A stretch of DNA of 64,000 nucleotides from Candidatus Harpocratesius repetitus (GCA_021498095.1 JAIZWK010000001.1:1723666-1787665), one strand, 5' to 3'. Numbered from the stretch's first letter, positions 42,313 to 52,222 are shown. The notes: generated by a model from the sequence alone, not told the origin. Numbers and translations are program-made.

Positions 42313-45300
42313 TTTTCTTTCCTTTGAACGTTTTTCATATTAATTTTTAAAGATGTTTCTTTCTTTTGAAAAAATATATTGATAAAATTGCTAATTGTGA
42401 AAATACTTAATGCTATAATTAAAAAAATGCATAGAATTAGACTAATTTCATTTAAATCTGAAAAAATTGGAAAAGTAAAATCACTCGGAATCTCCTCAGC
42501 GATTCGTGAACTATTACTTAAAAGTTCAAATTTTATAAAACTTAAAGCGGTCAAACTTCCAATTGGAATACTTATTATTAGTGATGTAATTAAAATAATT
42601 CCAAATTCAACTATTCTAATTGTAATTAGTTGATTTTTCTTCATACCTCTACCCAAAAGACGGTTTTCAATTGGTTTTGATGAATTAAGGAAAATTTGAG
42701 ACAGAATTGCAATTTCTCCTATAACAAAAAACCCTATTATTATAAAATCATAATAGAGTAAACCAAAAATATTCGATAAATTTCCTTCATTTCCGATCTT
42801 AATTGGTGAAACCTCATCCCAATTTGGATCTTGAAATTGAATTACAGGAAATTTACAATAATTCGATAGAAACTTTAGCATTGTATTATATAATAATTCT
42901 TGATTTGTATCTTTAGAGAAATCCTTTAATTTTATCAAAGAATGAAATTCTTCACCCAATAAAGCTTCATTTTCTGTTAAGGCTTCATTATAGTCAATTA
43001 AAATTATATCTGAGATATCATTCACGCTACTATAATAAACTCCAGGAAAAATATCTATTGCACCAATAATTTGCACTGGGTGATCAATATATTGTTGATT
43101 GTCTGGAGTAGCATAATAATGAAGTGAAATCATAATTCTATCTCCGATTTCTAAATTATTTTTTCTTAGAAAATGTGAACTTACAATAATACCGGTAAAA
43201 TTTTCATTTTCTCGGTTAAATTTGATTAATTCTTCCAAACTGGAATAAAGATTTGGGTTTACATCTAATAGCTTATTTTGCTTGAAGATCGTGAAATATT
43301 TTTCTGTTTCAAGTGAAATTACTTGGATTTTTCTTTGGGTTACTGGATTTAAATCCATTGTTTGAGAATAATAACAATAATCGCTCTTATAGTAAAAAGC
43401 TAAATCTTGAATGATCTTTTGGTTTGTTAAATCAGTTAAATTTCTAAATTTGTTTTGAAACGATACAATATCACTTTGATTTTTAAAATAAGGATCTTCA
43501 TAAGAAATACTAACATCTGCTCCAATCTGAAAGATTTCAGGCATTCTTGAATAATTTGATGTAGTATTACTCAGAATATTTAATGCAATAACCCCTGAAA
43601 AAAGAAGGGTCAATTGAATTAAAATTGCATTCCATTTTTTTTTTCCTATCAAATTAACTGAAATATATTTGTCAAATTCACCGAGGGTTATATGTGACAT
43701 AATTTTTACTAATTTTGCATAGAATTTAGGGCGTTCTAATGAAATAATCCGAATTACTCCAATTATTATCATAATTACACCAATAAAAAAACTAAATTCG
43801 ATAATTTCATAGTTATTTTGTAATGTTGAAAAGAAATCTATCATTAAATCAGAAAAAACCATTTTATTTTTCAGAATTAATAAGAAAAATAAGATGATTG
43901 GAATAAATCCAAAAATAAGCAATAACCAGGTTTTTATTGATACTTGGTTCTGCCATTCTTCTTTTTCTTCTTTAAAAATTTTAGTTCCAAATAATGATTT
44001 AATTTTATTGAAGAGTATATTGGGGTATTTTAATTTTTCATTTCTTCTTGTTTCTGTTTCTGTTTTCGCTTTATTATTAATATAATTCTCGATTTTTAAA
44101 TCTGAATTTTTTGTTGAATTCTTCTTTTTTGTTTTAGTAGAAAATAAAATAAATTCATCTAAATTTGCAGAGTAATCTTCTTTTATTTTTATTTTTGGGG
44201 CTAATTTTTCCAAATTTAATCGAGAAATCATACGTAAGATTTGAATTATTGATATGAAATTAATTATAATACTTAAAATAAAGCCCCATAATAGCGCATT
44301 AATGTTCATTTCAAAGGTTAAGTTTACTCCTGTATCTTTTAGAAATATATCATGGAAAACTTGATCATATAGGTAGAAAGTACCAATTCCTAAAGCAATT
44401 CCGAGAGATGAACTGATAAATGCGTTAATAAATCCATCAAATATAATAATCTTCTTTAGAATTTTGTTTTTAAATCCCATTGATTTTAAATAGAAAAGTT
44501 CTTTTTCCTTCCTTTTTTTCGATGATTTCATCAATAAAATACTAATTGTCAATGAGAATAGTATTATGGGCATATATATTAATTGAAAAAGAACTTTTGA
44601 TTGTTTAAAATCATCATAAAATAATTTCATATTACTGCTTAAAAGATCAACAAATCCATGATCAATTGGTAAATAAATAGATAAATTCTGAGAAGCAGAT
44701 TGAATTGTGGATATTTGGTGCCGAATTTGATTGAAATTTAATATTTCACGATCATATAATAAAAGATAACCTGATCGTGTATAAGAAGTGCGTAAATATT
44801 GATAATACCACTCATCTTGAGCAATTTCTTGATGCAATATTTGAAAGGGGTGTTGCATATCAGGACCACTAAAATTATAATATGAAAACATTGCAGGTTC
44901 ATCAAATTTTGAAACAGAAAATGGAATTTCTCGATTAGCGAGATAATCTTCATATGTATAAGAATATATAAAATGCTCTGTATCAAAGACATATTCATTT
45001 TGTACAGCTAAATATATGCCAGATATAGTTACATTCTTTAGTTGAAATGCTTTATATTGCACAATTGGAGGAGAATATTCGAGATCAGAACCAATTAACA
45101 TAGTAATATTTGTGGTCTGTCCTGTCTTTAATCCAAGCTGTTGAGCAAAGCGATATTCTATAAGTATCTCATTAGGATTATTTGGTGTTGTTCCTTCAAT
45201 AACTTTAAAGTATTGTTTAAATCGACTTGAATTATAATAATTATTATCAAAAACAATGAATTCAATTTCAGTCGCATTTAATTTCCTTTGATAATCGAAA

Positions 45301-45695
45301 AGACTAACAGTAGATAAAGGATTAATCGTAGCCCATTGATTATGTACCCAAAAACCTTCTTCAATATTTAAAATCCCGTATTGACATACTTCTTCGATTT
45401 GCAAACTCGATCTAGAGATGGCATTCATTACTTCTTTGTAATCTTTTTCAAAATTGAGAGAATACTCTAGTTTTGGGATTGCTGAATGATGTTCGCCATA
45501 GATTTGTTTATGACTTATCTCAAAATCAGGAACAAAATCAAAGGATTTATTAAATTGATATGAGAAAAGCGCATTATTATAATAACTTAGTCCAACAATC
45601 ATTGAAATGGCAATACTGATACTAAAGATGATCAACCATTGATTTTTTAAGTTGTAAATCGATTTTTTCCAATAGAATCCAATAAATGAACCCAT
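42309..45695 (-). CDS. ABC transporter permease, FtsX/MacB-like, giant form
   Basis: The 1128-residue partner of the permease downstream, with the same order of parts: N-terminal TM (WLIIFSISIAISMIVGLSYY), ~330-residue extracellular domain, central TM block (LIYMPIILFSLTISILLM, INAFISSSLGIALGIGTFYLY), second extracellular domain and three C-terminal TMs. A cytosolic stretch is rich in Lys/Asn (FSTKTKKKNSTKNSD). The track starts at a TTG (45707); GAGGGA lies 4 bases before the ATG at 45695, so that is the likely start. The ATPase gene is 46 bases upstream. Confidence 0.85.
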   Translation of the reverse strand: MGSFIGFYWKKSIYNLKNQWLIIFSISIAISMIVGLSYYNNALFSYQFNKSFDFVPDFEISHKQIYGEHHSAIPKLEYSLNFEKDYKEVMNAISRSSLQIEEVCQYGILNIEEGFWVHNQWATINPLSTVSLFDYQRKLNATEIEFIVFDNNYYNSSRFKQYFKVIEGTTPNNPNEILIEYRFAQQLGLKTGQTTNITMLIGSDLEYSPPIVQYKAFQLKNVTISGIYLAVQNEYVFDTEHFIYSYTYEDYLANREIPFSVSKFDEPAMFSYYNFSGPDMQHPFQILHQEIAQDEWYYQYLRTSYTRSGYLLLYDREILNFNQIRHQISTIQSASQNLSIYLPIDHGFVDLLSSNMKLFYDDFKQSKVLFQLIYMPIILFSLTISILLMKSSKKRKEKELFYLKSMGFKNKILKKIIIFDGFINAFISSSLGIALGIGTFYLYDQVFHDIFLKDTGVNLTFEMNINALLWGFILSIIINFISIIQILRMISRLNLEKLAPKIKIKEDYSANLDEFILFSTKTKKKNSTKNSDLKIENYINNKAKTETETRRNEKLKYPNILFNKIKSLFGTKIFKEEKEEWQNQVSIKTWLLLIFGFIPIILFFLLILKNKMVFSDLMIDFFSTLQNNYEIIEFSFFIGVIMIIIGVIRIISLERPKFYAKLVKIMSHITLGEFDKYISVNLIGKKKWNAILIQLTLLFSGVIALNILSNTTSNYSRMPEIFQIGADVSISYEDPYFKNQSDIVSFQNKFRNLTDLTNQKIIQDLAFYYKSDYCYYSQTMDLNPVTQRKIQVISLETEKYFTIFKQNKLLDVNPNLYSSLEELIKFNRENENFTGIIVSSHFLRKNNLEIGDRIMISLHYYATPDNQQYIDHPVQIIGAIDIFPGVYYSSVNDISDIILIDYNEALTENEALLGEEFHSLIKLKDFSKDTNQELLYNTMLKFLSNYCKFPVIQFQDPNWDEVSPIKIGNEGNLSNIFGLLYYDFIIIGFFVIGEIAILSQIFLNSSKPIENRLLGRGMKKNQLITIRIVEFGIILITSLIISIPIGSLTALSFIKFELLSNSSRIAEEIPSDFTFPIFSDLNEISLILCIFLIIALSIFTISNFINIFFQKKETSLKINMKNVQRKEK

Positions 45696-45741
45696 AGAAT
45701 CCCTCAATGTTCAGAAACTGTTTCACTTTTGTTTTTTTACT

Positions 45742-46791
45742 TTATTTTAATTTTGCTTTTTCTAAATCAAAAGCTGTGATTGTAATATAGGAGATTTCAT
45801 TACATTCTTTGCAGAATATCGCTGTTCGTTCAATGACTTTATTATCACATATTTGTGCAAAAACTTCATCAACATCTAATTTTTTCACAATATTTCTACT
45901 ATGACAATGCGGACATATTTCAATATCTTTCAAATATGGATAATTTTTTTGTTGAATTATTTGAGATGTTTTTGTATCAGTACGAGATGAATGAATATCG
46001 ATAATAAAATCATCTCCATTAAATGATTGATTATAGTTTTTCCCCTCTTTTTGCATACTCTCTATTCGACGTACAAATTGTCCATCTCGAATGACTAGAG
46101 TATAATCTGCTATTTTTCGAAGCGCAGGATCGTGAGTTACAATTAAAAGTGCTTTGTTAGGATTTGATGCCATAAATTCTTTGAAAACTGTCATTATATT
46201 TTCTGCTGAAACTGAATCGACATTTGCAGTAGGTTCATCTGCAATTACAATGGATGGATCGTTGGCAAATGCCATTGCAATTGAAAGTCGTTGCTTTTCT
46301 CCACCTGATAAAGTGCTAGGGCGATGGTGGATTCTGTGTTCTAACCCTACTTTTTTTAAAAGATCTTCAACTCTCGCGCGCCGTTCTGATTTCGATAATT
46401 TTCCCAAAACGATCATAGGTAATTCTACATTCCCTGCAGCTGTTAAACTAGGTATAAGATTAAAAGATTGGAAAACAATACCTATTTCTTCTTGTAGTAG
46501 TTTTTGAATACCTTCATCTCGTAATTTGGTAATTTCCATACCTTTGATTTTTACAGAACCTGCATTTGGGCGCTCAATTCCACAAAGGCAATTCAAGAGT
46601 GTAGTCTTTCCAGAACCACTTGGACCCATAATTACGATAAGTTCTCCAGGATATATTTTTAAATCGATTCCCCTGAGCGCCATTACTTCAATTTTTTTTT
46701 GCTTGAAGATTTTGTAAACACCAGAAAGTTCTACAATGGGAATTCGTTCCCCTTCTAATTTCGTTGTTGAAGACAAAACTTCATCTGCCAT
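45742..46791 (-). CDS. ABC transporter ATPase (MacB/LolD type) with C-terminal zinc ribbon
   Basis: A 349-residue ABC ATPase of the MacB/LolD/FtsE group. Walker A is GPSGSGKTT, the signature LSGGEKQR, Walker B VIADEPT and the switch His in VTHDP. After the ATPase (about 15-245) comes a linker and a ~60-residue C-terminal domain with two CxxC pairs (ICPHCHSRN and FCKECNEI), a likely zinc ribbon, which is not usual for the family. It is the first gene of the operon with the two giant permeases. Confidence 0.93.
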   Translation of the reverse strand: MADEVLSSTTKLEGERIPIVELSGVYKIFKQKKIEVMALRGIDLKIYPGELIVIMGPSGSGKTTLLNCLCGIERPNAGSVKIKGMEITKLRDEGIQKLLQEEIGIVFQSFNLIPSLTAAGNVELPMIVLGKLSKSERRARVEDLLKKVGLEHRIHHRPSTLSGGEKQRLSIAMAFANDPSIVIADEPTANVDSVSAENIMTVFKEFMASNPNKALLIVTHDPALRKIADYTLVIRDGQFVRRIESMQKEGKNYNQSFNGDDFIIDIHSSRTDTKTSQIIQQKNYPYLKDIEICPHCHSRNIVKKLDVDEVFAQICDNKVIERTAIFCKECNEISYITITAFDLEKAKLK

Positions 46792-46884
46792 AATAAGATA
46801 GAGAAGGTCTTATGATTTTAAAATATATTAATTATAAGAAATGAAAGTTCATTTTTTACTGAATTAGGAAATAGAAAATTATCG

Positions 46885-47883
46885 TTATTTATCGATAAAA
46901 TCGCCAAATGGTGGAACTTTGTATAAATCATTATAACTTTTCAATAAACTTCGATTGATATGCATTCCCTTCTCGTCTTTAATTAAAATGTCTTTATTTT
47001 CCAAAGTTTTGACATGGTATTGAATTGCTCCATGGTAAACACCAAGTCTTCGAGCAATTTCAGATAAACCAATGTTTTCTTCTTTTAAAAGAATCTTGAT
47101 AATATCTACGACTAATGGATTTGAAAAAAGGACAACAAATTCATCAAATATTTCAGGTAAATTAGCTAAGAAATAATTAAGAGTTCTACCAATTTTCTTA
47201 GAACGAACTAGTCCAAAAGCTTCTAAAACCATAACATGTTTAATAAAGGGATTCCGAGTAATACCAATTACTTCTTCTATTCGGGTGTCTCTTGCATGAG
47301 TACCTGGATAATCATGAATAAAAGAAAGTACTTGTTGTAAGGTTTTTGTACCTAAAATTTCTCTACGCGTGCGACGTTGATCAGAAACAATCCAACGTTT
47401 TTCTGATAATGATTTAATTGCTTGGAATATTTGCTCTTTTGAATATCCTTTACTATGAGTTAATTTTGCAATGCACTTTGAATATAATTTCTCCATTAAA
47501 GGACTAAGCATTTCCACTCTTTCTACTTGAATATCTGCTTTATATCGCTTTTGTTTTAAGATGTCTTCAGCTATTCGAAGAACATTTTTTTCCAAATCCG
47601 AAAGATCTTCAAATTCTTTATGAATTTTTTCTAGCGGATCGATTTTTGCTGCTTTAAACGCTTGAATTGTTCGTTCACTTGAAATTGACTTAGATGATTT
47701 ATTTGATTTAGTTGATTGGGGAAAAGGTGCTAAATTAAGTGGTATTGAGCTTAAACTGGCATTATTTTTACGAAGGATTGAGGTATCAACTGTATTATTT
47801 AATGGCGTCTTAGGATTTTCTTCTTTTTTTTCTTTATTAATTTCTTCTTTTTCAATGTGTTTAATAAGTTCTTTTTCAGCCAT
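46885..47883 (-). CDS. Transcription regulator with two winged-helix domains
   Basis: A 332-residue protein. The first ~80 residues are polar and low-complexity. A first wHTH-like region spans about 170-245 (RREILGTKTLQQVLSFIHDYPGTHARDTRIEEV). An ArsR-type wHTH near 265-320 has LSEIARRLGVYHGAIQYHVKTLENKDIL. The track begins at TTG 47895; the ATG at 47883 has AGGATTGA upstream and is preferred. It lies immediately upstream of the exporter operon on the same strand and could control it, a contextual inference. Confidence 0.72.
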   Translation of the reverse strand: MAEKELIKHIEKEEINKEKKEENPKTPLNNTVDTSILRKNNASLSSIPLNLAPFPQSTKSNKSSKSISSERTIQAFKAAKIDPLEKIHKEFEDLSDLEKNVLRIAEDILKQKRYKADIQVERVEMLSPLMEKLYSKCIAKLTHSKGYSKEQIFQAIKSLSEKRWIVSDQRRTRREILGTKTLQQVLSFIHDYPGTHARDTRIEEVIGITRNPFIKHVMVLEAFGLVRSKKIGRTLNYFLANLPEIFDEFVVLFSNPLVVDIIKILLKEENIGLSEIARRLGVYHGAIQYHVKTLENKDILIKDEKGMHINRSLLKSYNDLYKVPPFGDFIDK

Positions 47884-47951
47884 ACTTTGATTCAATCCTG
47901 GTAAACCTTATGATTAAGAATTTTTTAATCATCTCATTTCTTTTATTTTTT

Positions 47952-49784
47952 TTATTGATTTTTATTTGTTTTTTCTAAAATATATACAAATTCATCTAAA
48001 TCTTCTTCTGGCAAATATTTCAATTGATTTATTAAAAAATCTTGTTCTTCCCTTGCCATATCTAAGGAACGAATGCGATTTATATATTGTGTATTGATTA
48101 AATCTTCTGATTTATTAACATTTTCAAGCTCTTTAATATACTTTTTTTGAGCATTTTTGTTTAAATATAAGAACGCTTTGGAAATTTCATCCTTTTCTCC
48201 ATTTGAAATGGGTAATTTAATTAATCGCGCTCTAATTTCTGGATCCAGTACTGTGAAGATTATTTTCGAAATTTGTCCTTCAGGAGGGACTGGACGGATA
48301 TTTTCTTGTTTAATTGAATGATTTGGATGTGCTAAATGCTCCTTTTGTGTAGTTTTATCTTTATTTGTAAATGATGTTTTTCTTTTTGAAATGAATTGGG
48401 TGGGAATTGTTGATTCTGGGTTAATTAATTCACCTGTTTGTGGATCGAATCGTTTTACCCTATTTCTATGATTATGATTTGCCAGTTGATTTAAGTTATT
48501 TGAGACTTTGCTAATTTTATTCTCAGAAGTTTCATTATGAGTTGGAAATACTAATATATCAACTAAATCTCGAATTTCTTTCACTTCTGGTAATTTTTTA
48601 TCATATTTTTGTAATTCTTTCTGGAAAGTTATGATTAAACCACCAATCACTAATAAATAGACACCTACACCCAAATTTAAGGTAAAAATTCCACATATAA
48701 TTAAAATTATTGATTTTTCAATAGGTATTTCTTCTAATTTTACATATTTTAATGTAGGTAAAATGGAATAATATAAAATTAAGACAACAATTCCACCAGA
48801 TAACAGTGTATAAAAGAAATTTCCAAGACTATAATTATTATTATTAAAAATTTTACCCAGTCTTCCTAAAATTCCTGCAATGAAAAATGTAATAAAAATA
48901 CTCAAAATATAAGGAATAAATGAATAAAATATTTCTCTATTCCAGATAAGATTTAATTGAGGGCTTTGATGAATTGCAGGATGGTTTTTTGATAATTGCT
49001 TAGTTTCTTCGATAAATATAAGAACTGATAAGATACCTCGAGCTAATAGAAAAACCCCTATTCCATTTACACCTATACTAATTAGACCTAATATTATCAT
49101 TGGAATACCGGCGTGAGAAACATGACCAAGTCTCTCTGAATCTAAAAATTCTCGGTGATCATATATTATTACATAGAATTCAATCAAAAGTAATCCAACT
49201 AAATGAAACCAAGATCCCTTGTGGATTGAAGTAATTAATGTGATTATAAGGATTAGAGTGTAATAAAAAGGTGTCAATTCCACCAAAACATTTTCAGCTG
49301 AAGTGAGATTTTTAATTGTTTCATTCGTTCTTGGTATATTTTCTTTTGTTTGGAACAAATCTGTTTGGTTTTTGTCTTTTTGTCTTGTTACTCTCAATTC
49401 TTCTTTTCTATCTTTTTGTCTATTTGTTTTAGATGAAGAATAATTATTTTCTTGTGTATTTATTCCTTTATTCGTAAATAATTCAGAAAATACTGAGGAA
49501 AAATTGCTTTTTAATTGTGTTTTGATTCTTTGCCATTCTTTTTTCCATTTTATCCATTGTATCTCTTCTTTTGTAAGATTTTTTTGAATAAATGGACTTT
49601 CTTGCTTTTTTTCCAAGGGTTTGACATCACCTGATTCAATGCCATGGAAAGGAAATCCACATTGTTCACAATAAACTGTCTTACCCGATAAAAGCAATTT
49701 TACAAGTTGTGTATCTAAACGATAATGACATTCGGGGCAGTGAATTTCGGGCAAAGAACCCGAATCAAGTGAGTTAAAATTCAT
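47952..49784 (-). CDS. Zinc-ribbon membrane protein of unknown function
   Basis: A ~610-residue protein. The N-terminus is a zinc ribbon (HCPECHYRLD ... YCEQCGFPF). After a Lys/Gln-rich linker there are about eight hydrophobic helices between residues ~170 and ~400, for example YYTLILIITLITSIH and IILIICGIFTLNLGVGVYLLVIGG. The C-terminal ~200 residues are soluble and helical. The track starts at GTG 49793; the ATG at 49784 is the more likely start. It is the upstream neighbour of the two-wHTH regulator. The family is not recognised. Confidence 0.6.
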   Translation of the reverse strand: MNFNSLDSGSLPEIHCPECHYRLDTQLVKLLLSGKTVYCEQCGFPFHGIESGDVKPLEKKQESPFIQKNLTKEEIQWIKWKKEWQRIKTQLKSNFSSVFSELFTNKGINTQENNYSSSKTNRQKDRKEELRVTRQKDKNQTDLFQTKENIPRTNETIKNLTSAENVLVELTPFYYTLILIITLITSIHKGSWFHLVGLLLIEFYVIIYDHREFLDSERLGHVSHAGIPMIILGLISIGVNGIGVFLLARGILSVLIFIEETKQLSKNHPAIHQSPQLNLIWNREIFYSFIPYILSIFITFFIAGILGRLGKIFNNNNYSLGNFFYTLLSGGIVVLILYYSILPTLKYVKLEEIPIEKSIILIICGIFTLNLGVGVYLLVIGGLIITFQKELQKYDKKLPEVKEIRDLVDILVFPTHNETSENKISKVSNNLNQLANHNHRNRVKRFDPQTGELINPESTIPTQFISKRKTSFTNKDKTTQKEHLAHPNHSIKQENIRPVPPEGQISKIIFTVLDPEIRARLIKLPISNGEKDEISKAFLYLNKNAQKKYIKELENVNKSEDLINTQYINRIRSLDMAREEQDFLINQLKYLPEEDLDEFVYILEKTNKNQ

Positions 49785-50029
49785 AATAAACACATGTTTT
49801 TCGTTTCAAAGTACATTATTATTGGAATGTATTTCAAAGTAATTGAGTCCAATAATTATCATTTTAACTGTATCTTTTTCTATCTTTTTCTATATATGCT
49901 TGCATTAAAAAAAAAATTGGAAATGGTCTAAGAGAGTACATTCAAATAAATAATCAGATTTAGATAGCAATAAGTGTTGTTATGAAAGCCCCCCTAAATT
50001 AAATCAAATTTTTGAAAGTTAATTTTCTT

Positions 50030-50090
50030 TTATAACACACCCCTCACAATCCTACCCCCGAAGGGAGGGCTCTTCACGCCCCCCAGTGAA
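50030..50090 (-). other. GC-rich hairpin, possible IS200/IS605 (omega-RNA end) remnant
   Basis: A short GC-rich island stands out in AT-rich DNA. On the minus strand it reads GAAGAGCCCTCCCTTCGGGGG followed by TAGGATTGTGAGGGG, with a CCC-TTCG-GGG tetraloop stem. Hairpins of this look often lie after tnpB at the end of IS200/IS605-type elements. No tnpB coding remnant is seen beside it, so an unrelated RNA hairpin is also possible. Confidence 0.3.
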
Positions 50091-50140
50091 TCCCTCTCTT
50101 CAACCTCTCTTCTGTTATACTGATAGGACCAACAGGTGTT
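50085..50140 (+). repeat. Degenerate duplicate of the upstream/5' region of the endonuclease IV-like gene
   Basis: AGTGAATCCCTCTCTTCAACCTCTCTTCTGTTA (50085-50117) matches 51113-51146 with few mismatches, and the 18-mer ATAGGACCAACAGGTGTT (50123-50140) is identical to 51251-51268. In this copy the ~100 bases that separate the two blocks in the intact locus are missing. It is therefore a partial duplication with an internal deletion. Confidence 0.75.
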
Positions 50141-50142
50141 AA

Positions 50143-50397
50143 AGAACATTTGAAGAATATATCGGTTATAATCGAACTGCCTGTAAATTTTTCAAGTATA
50201 AATGGCATTGGAAATCATATTTCTGCGCAATGGAGTGGAGTTTTCGCAATTTTCTATTAGATTCCGAGCAACATAGATGTGAGGATTGTGATAAATCTCA
50301 AGATGTACTGCTTTACTGCTTAGAAGATGCGATTGTATCAATGCTTATTTACGTATGGTATGAAATCAATAAAAATAAATTAGAATCTAACAATTAA
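50143..50397 (+). pseudogene. Gene fragment with HxC...CxxC-like segment
   Basis: After the duplicated block a frame stays open for 84 codons without an early start, from after a TAA to TAA at 50395-50397. The translation includes FKYKWHWKSYFCAMEWSF and SEQHRCEDCDKSQDVLL, ending in a hydrophobic stretch (LEDAIVSMLIYVWYEI). The only usable ATG (50230) would give about 55 residues. It looks like the tail of a lost gene. Together with the repeat and the GC-rich hairpin it accounts for much of the 49785-50443 gap; the rest holds nothing I recognise. Confidence 0.35.
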
Positions 50398-50443
50398 AGA
50401 AAAAAATAGTTTATTATATTCTAAATCAAAATTTGTTTTCATG

Positions 50444-50923
50444 CTAAACAGGTTTATGACAATGAGGGCAAAAGGTGTATTTCATTCCGTAAAAATGTAA
50501 TCCACAATTAGGACATTTGTTTTCAAAATCTGCCATAACATTAGAATTTGAGCTGGTTTGATTGTTAGATGTTTTAAATCCATCTTTTAACCATTCTGAT
50601 TTTATTTTAGAATCAGATTGCCATAGATAAATGCTAATAAAAATCGCTGGGAGAAACCCCACCATTGAATAAAGGAGCAAATTTAACATATCAAAACAAC
50701 CAAAAGAAAATGCATCCCTCTTCTCAATATCCTTAAGAGTTACACGAAATAAAACATAGCTAAGATTGGATGGAACCACAATAATCAAAAAGAAGAATAT
50801 TATCCCTAATGCAATTTCTCCAGAAGAAGCTATAATAATTAAACCCAACAATCCTACAATTAATCCATTTATTGTATATATAATGTACGCTTGTTTATTA
50901 AAAGATAAATCTTTAAATGCCAT
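50444..50923 (-). CDS. Small membrane protein with C-terminal zinc ribbon
   Basis: A 159-residue protein with three hydrophobic helices (YIIYTINGLIVGLLGLIIIA, LGIIFFFLIIVVPSNLSYVLF, LLYSMVGFLPAIFISIYLW) followed by a cytosolic zinc ribbon CPNCGLHFYGMKYTFCPHCHKPV at the very C-terminus. It is a common architecture in archaeal and bacterial proteins of unknown function. It lies between the two copies of the duplicated endonuclease IV-like upstream region. Start is ATG 50923. Confidence 0.65.
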   Translation of the reverse strand: MAFKDLSFNKQAYIIYTINGLIVGLLGLIIIASSGEIALGIIFFFLIIVVPSNLSYVLFRVTLKDIEKRDAFSFGCFDMLNLLLYSMVGFLPAIFISIYLWQSDSKIKSEWLKDGFKTSNNQTSSNSNVMADFENKCPNCGLHFYGMKYTFCPHCHKPV

Positions 50924-51112
50924 CTACATTTCACCTTTTTGGTTTATATAAACATCCCGAGATGTTTATAATATTATTTCATATCTTTCCTTAAAAAAAT
51001 ATATTTTTTTTTGTCTTTTTGGGTGTTGATGCCATTTTCTTTTTTACTAATCATTTAATTACATGCTCTAATTATTAATTCGGAGTAAAATTAAGGAAAG
51101 TGAAAGTATTCT

Positions 51113-51268
51113 AGTGAACCCCTCTCTTCAACTTCTCTTCTGTTTAATTAATATAATATTAAATATATATTAACAATATTTTTCCAATATCTTTTCCTAC
51201 CTTAGTTGTGCGATAAAATGAGAAATAAATTTGAAAATGATATTATACGGATAGGACCAACAGGTGTT
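51113..51268 (+). repeat. Intact copy of the duplicated region, spanning the 5' end of the endonuclease IV-like gene
   Basis: This stretch contains the two blocks repeated at 50085-50140: the CCTCTCTTCAAC block upstream of the gene (51113-51146) and the 18-mer encoding IGPTGV inside it (51251-51268). Between them lies an AT-rich segment with TATA-like sequences (TTAATATAATATTAAATATAT) that is probably the promoter and is absent from the other copy. Confidence 0.7.
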
Positions 51269-52222
51269 CAAAAAGAACTTTTTAAAATAGAAGGGAAAAA
51301 TGGAAAACTTCGAAATGGGAAAAGATTTGAAATTCCAGAATATTTAGCAAGTTTGAATTTAAATGCCTATGAATTTCCAGGGGGAAGAATGGCGAATTTT
51401 AAAGATTCTCCAGATTATGAAAAATTCCGTCAAAATGCTCAAAAATTTAATGTGGCAATTTCGTTGCATGCACCCTATTATATATCTCTAACCAGTGAAG
51501 ATGATATCGTTTATGAAAAATCAATAGAACGATTGGCACATACTTATGCATGGGCGACCTATTTGAATGCAAAGCGCATTGTTCTTCATCCTGGTTCTTA
51601 TGGTAAATCTATCTTATCAAATAAAAAATCAAATAAATCTGGATTGGATTCATTCATGGATACTTCTCAATCTTCCAAGATTGATGCAAATATACGAAAT
51701 AAAATTACAAAGATTGTCGATGGGATTCGATCTGGTATTGAAATGGCAGGAAAAATATATCCTGATTTGAGATCGGAATTTCAAAATATATGCCTCTGTC
51801 CTGAAACAATGGGAAAACATGGTCAGCTTGGCACTTTATCAGAAATAATTGAGATCTGTAAATCGGTTGGTCTTAATAAAGCACGACCCTGCGTTGATTT
51901 TGGGCATCTTTATGCGAGAAATCTAGGAAAATTGTCTGCAGATCAGTTATATTCAAAAACAATAAATCAATTAGAATCTGAACTTGGTTCTAATGTTGTT
52001 CAATCTTTACATATTCATTATTCAATAGTAGAATTTACCCCAAAAGGAGAAAAGAAGCATCATGAAAATGAAACACGTACTTGGGGACCTCAAGTTGATT
52101 CTCTCTTTCAATTTATTGTAGATAATCAACTCACACCGATTATTATCAATGAAAGCCCAAAATTAGAACCCGATGCAGTGTGGTTGATGCAAAAATTAAA
52201 CAATTTAAGAAAATCTACATAA
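51218..52222 (+). CDS. Endonuclease IV-like (Nfo/AP-endonuclease 2) TIM-barrel protein
   Basis: A ~334-residue xylose-isomerase-like TIM barrel related to endonuclease IV, which cuts DNA at abasic sites using three zinc ions. Metal-ligand-bearing strands are visible: SLHAPYYISL, RIVLHPGSYGKS, CLCPETMGKHGQLG, PCVDFGHLYAR, SLHIHYSIVEF and IIINESPKLE. An extra Ser/Lys-rich loop follows the second. The track starts at TTG 51206; ATG 51218 (MRNKFENDIIRIGPTG) is the more likely start. Confidence 0.82.
   Translation: MRNKFENDIIRIGPTGVQKELFKIEGKNGKLRNGKRFEIPEYLASLNLNAYEFPGGRMANFKDSPDYEKFRQNAQKFNVAISLHAPYYISLTSEDDIVYEKSIERLAHTYAWATYLNAKRIVLHPGSYGKSILSNKKSNKSGLDSFMDTSQSSKIDANIRNKITKIVDGIRSGIEMAGKIYPDLRSEFQNICLCPETMGKHGQLGTLSEIIEICKSVGLNKARPCVDFGHLYARNLGKLSADQLYSKTINQLESELGSNVVQSLHIHYSIVEFTPKGEKKHHENETRTWGPQVDSLFQFIVDNQLTPIIINESPKLEPDAVWLMQKLNNLRKST

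Noticed and set aside
46154-46507. 117-codon plus-strand frame
   Set aside because: It is the complement of the ABC ATPase coding sequence.
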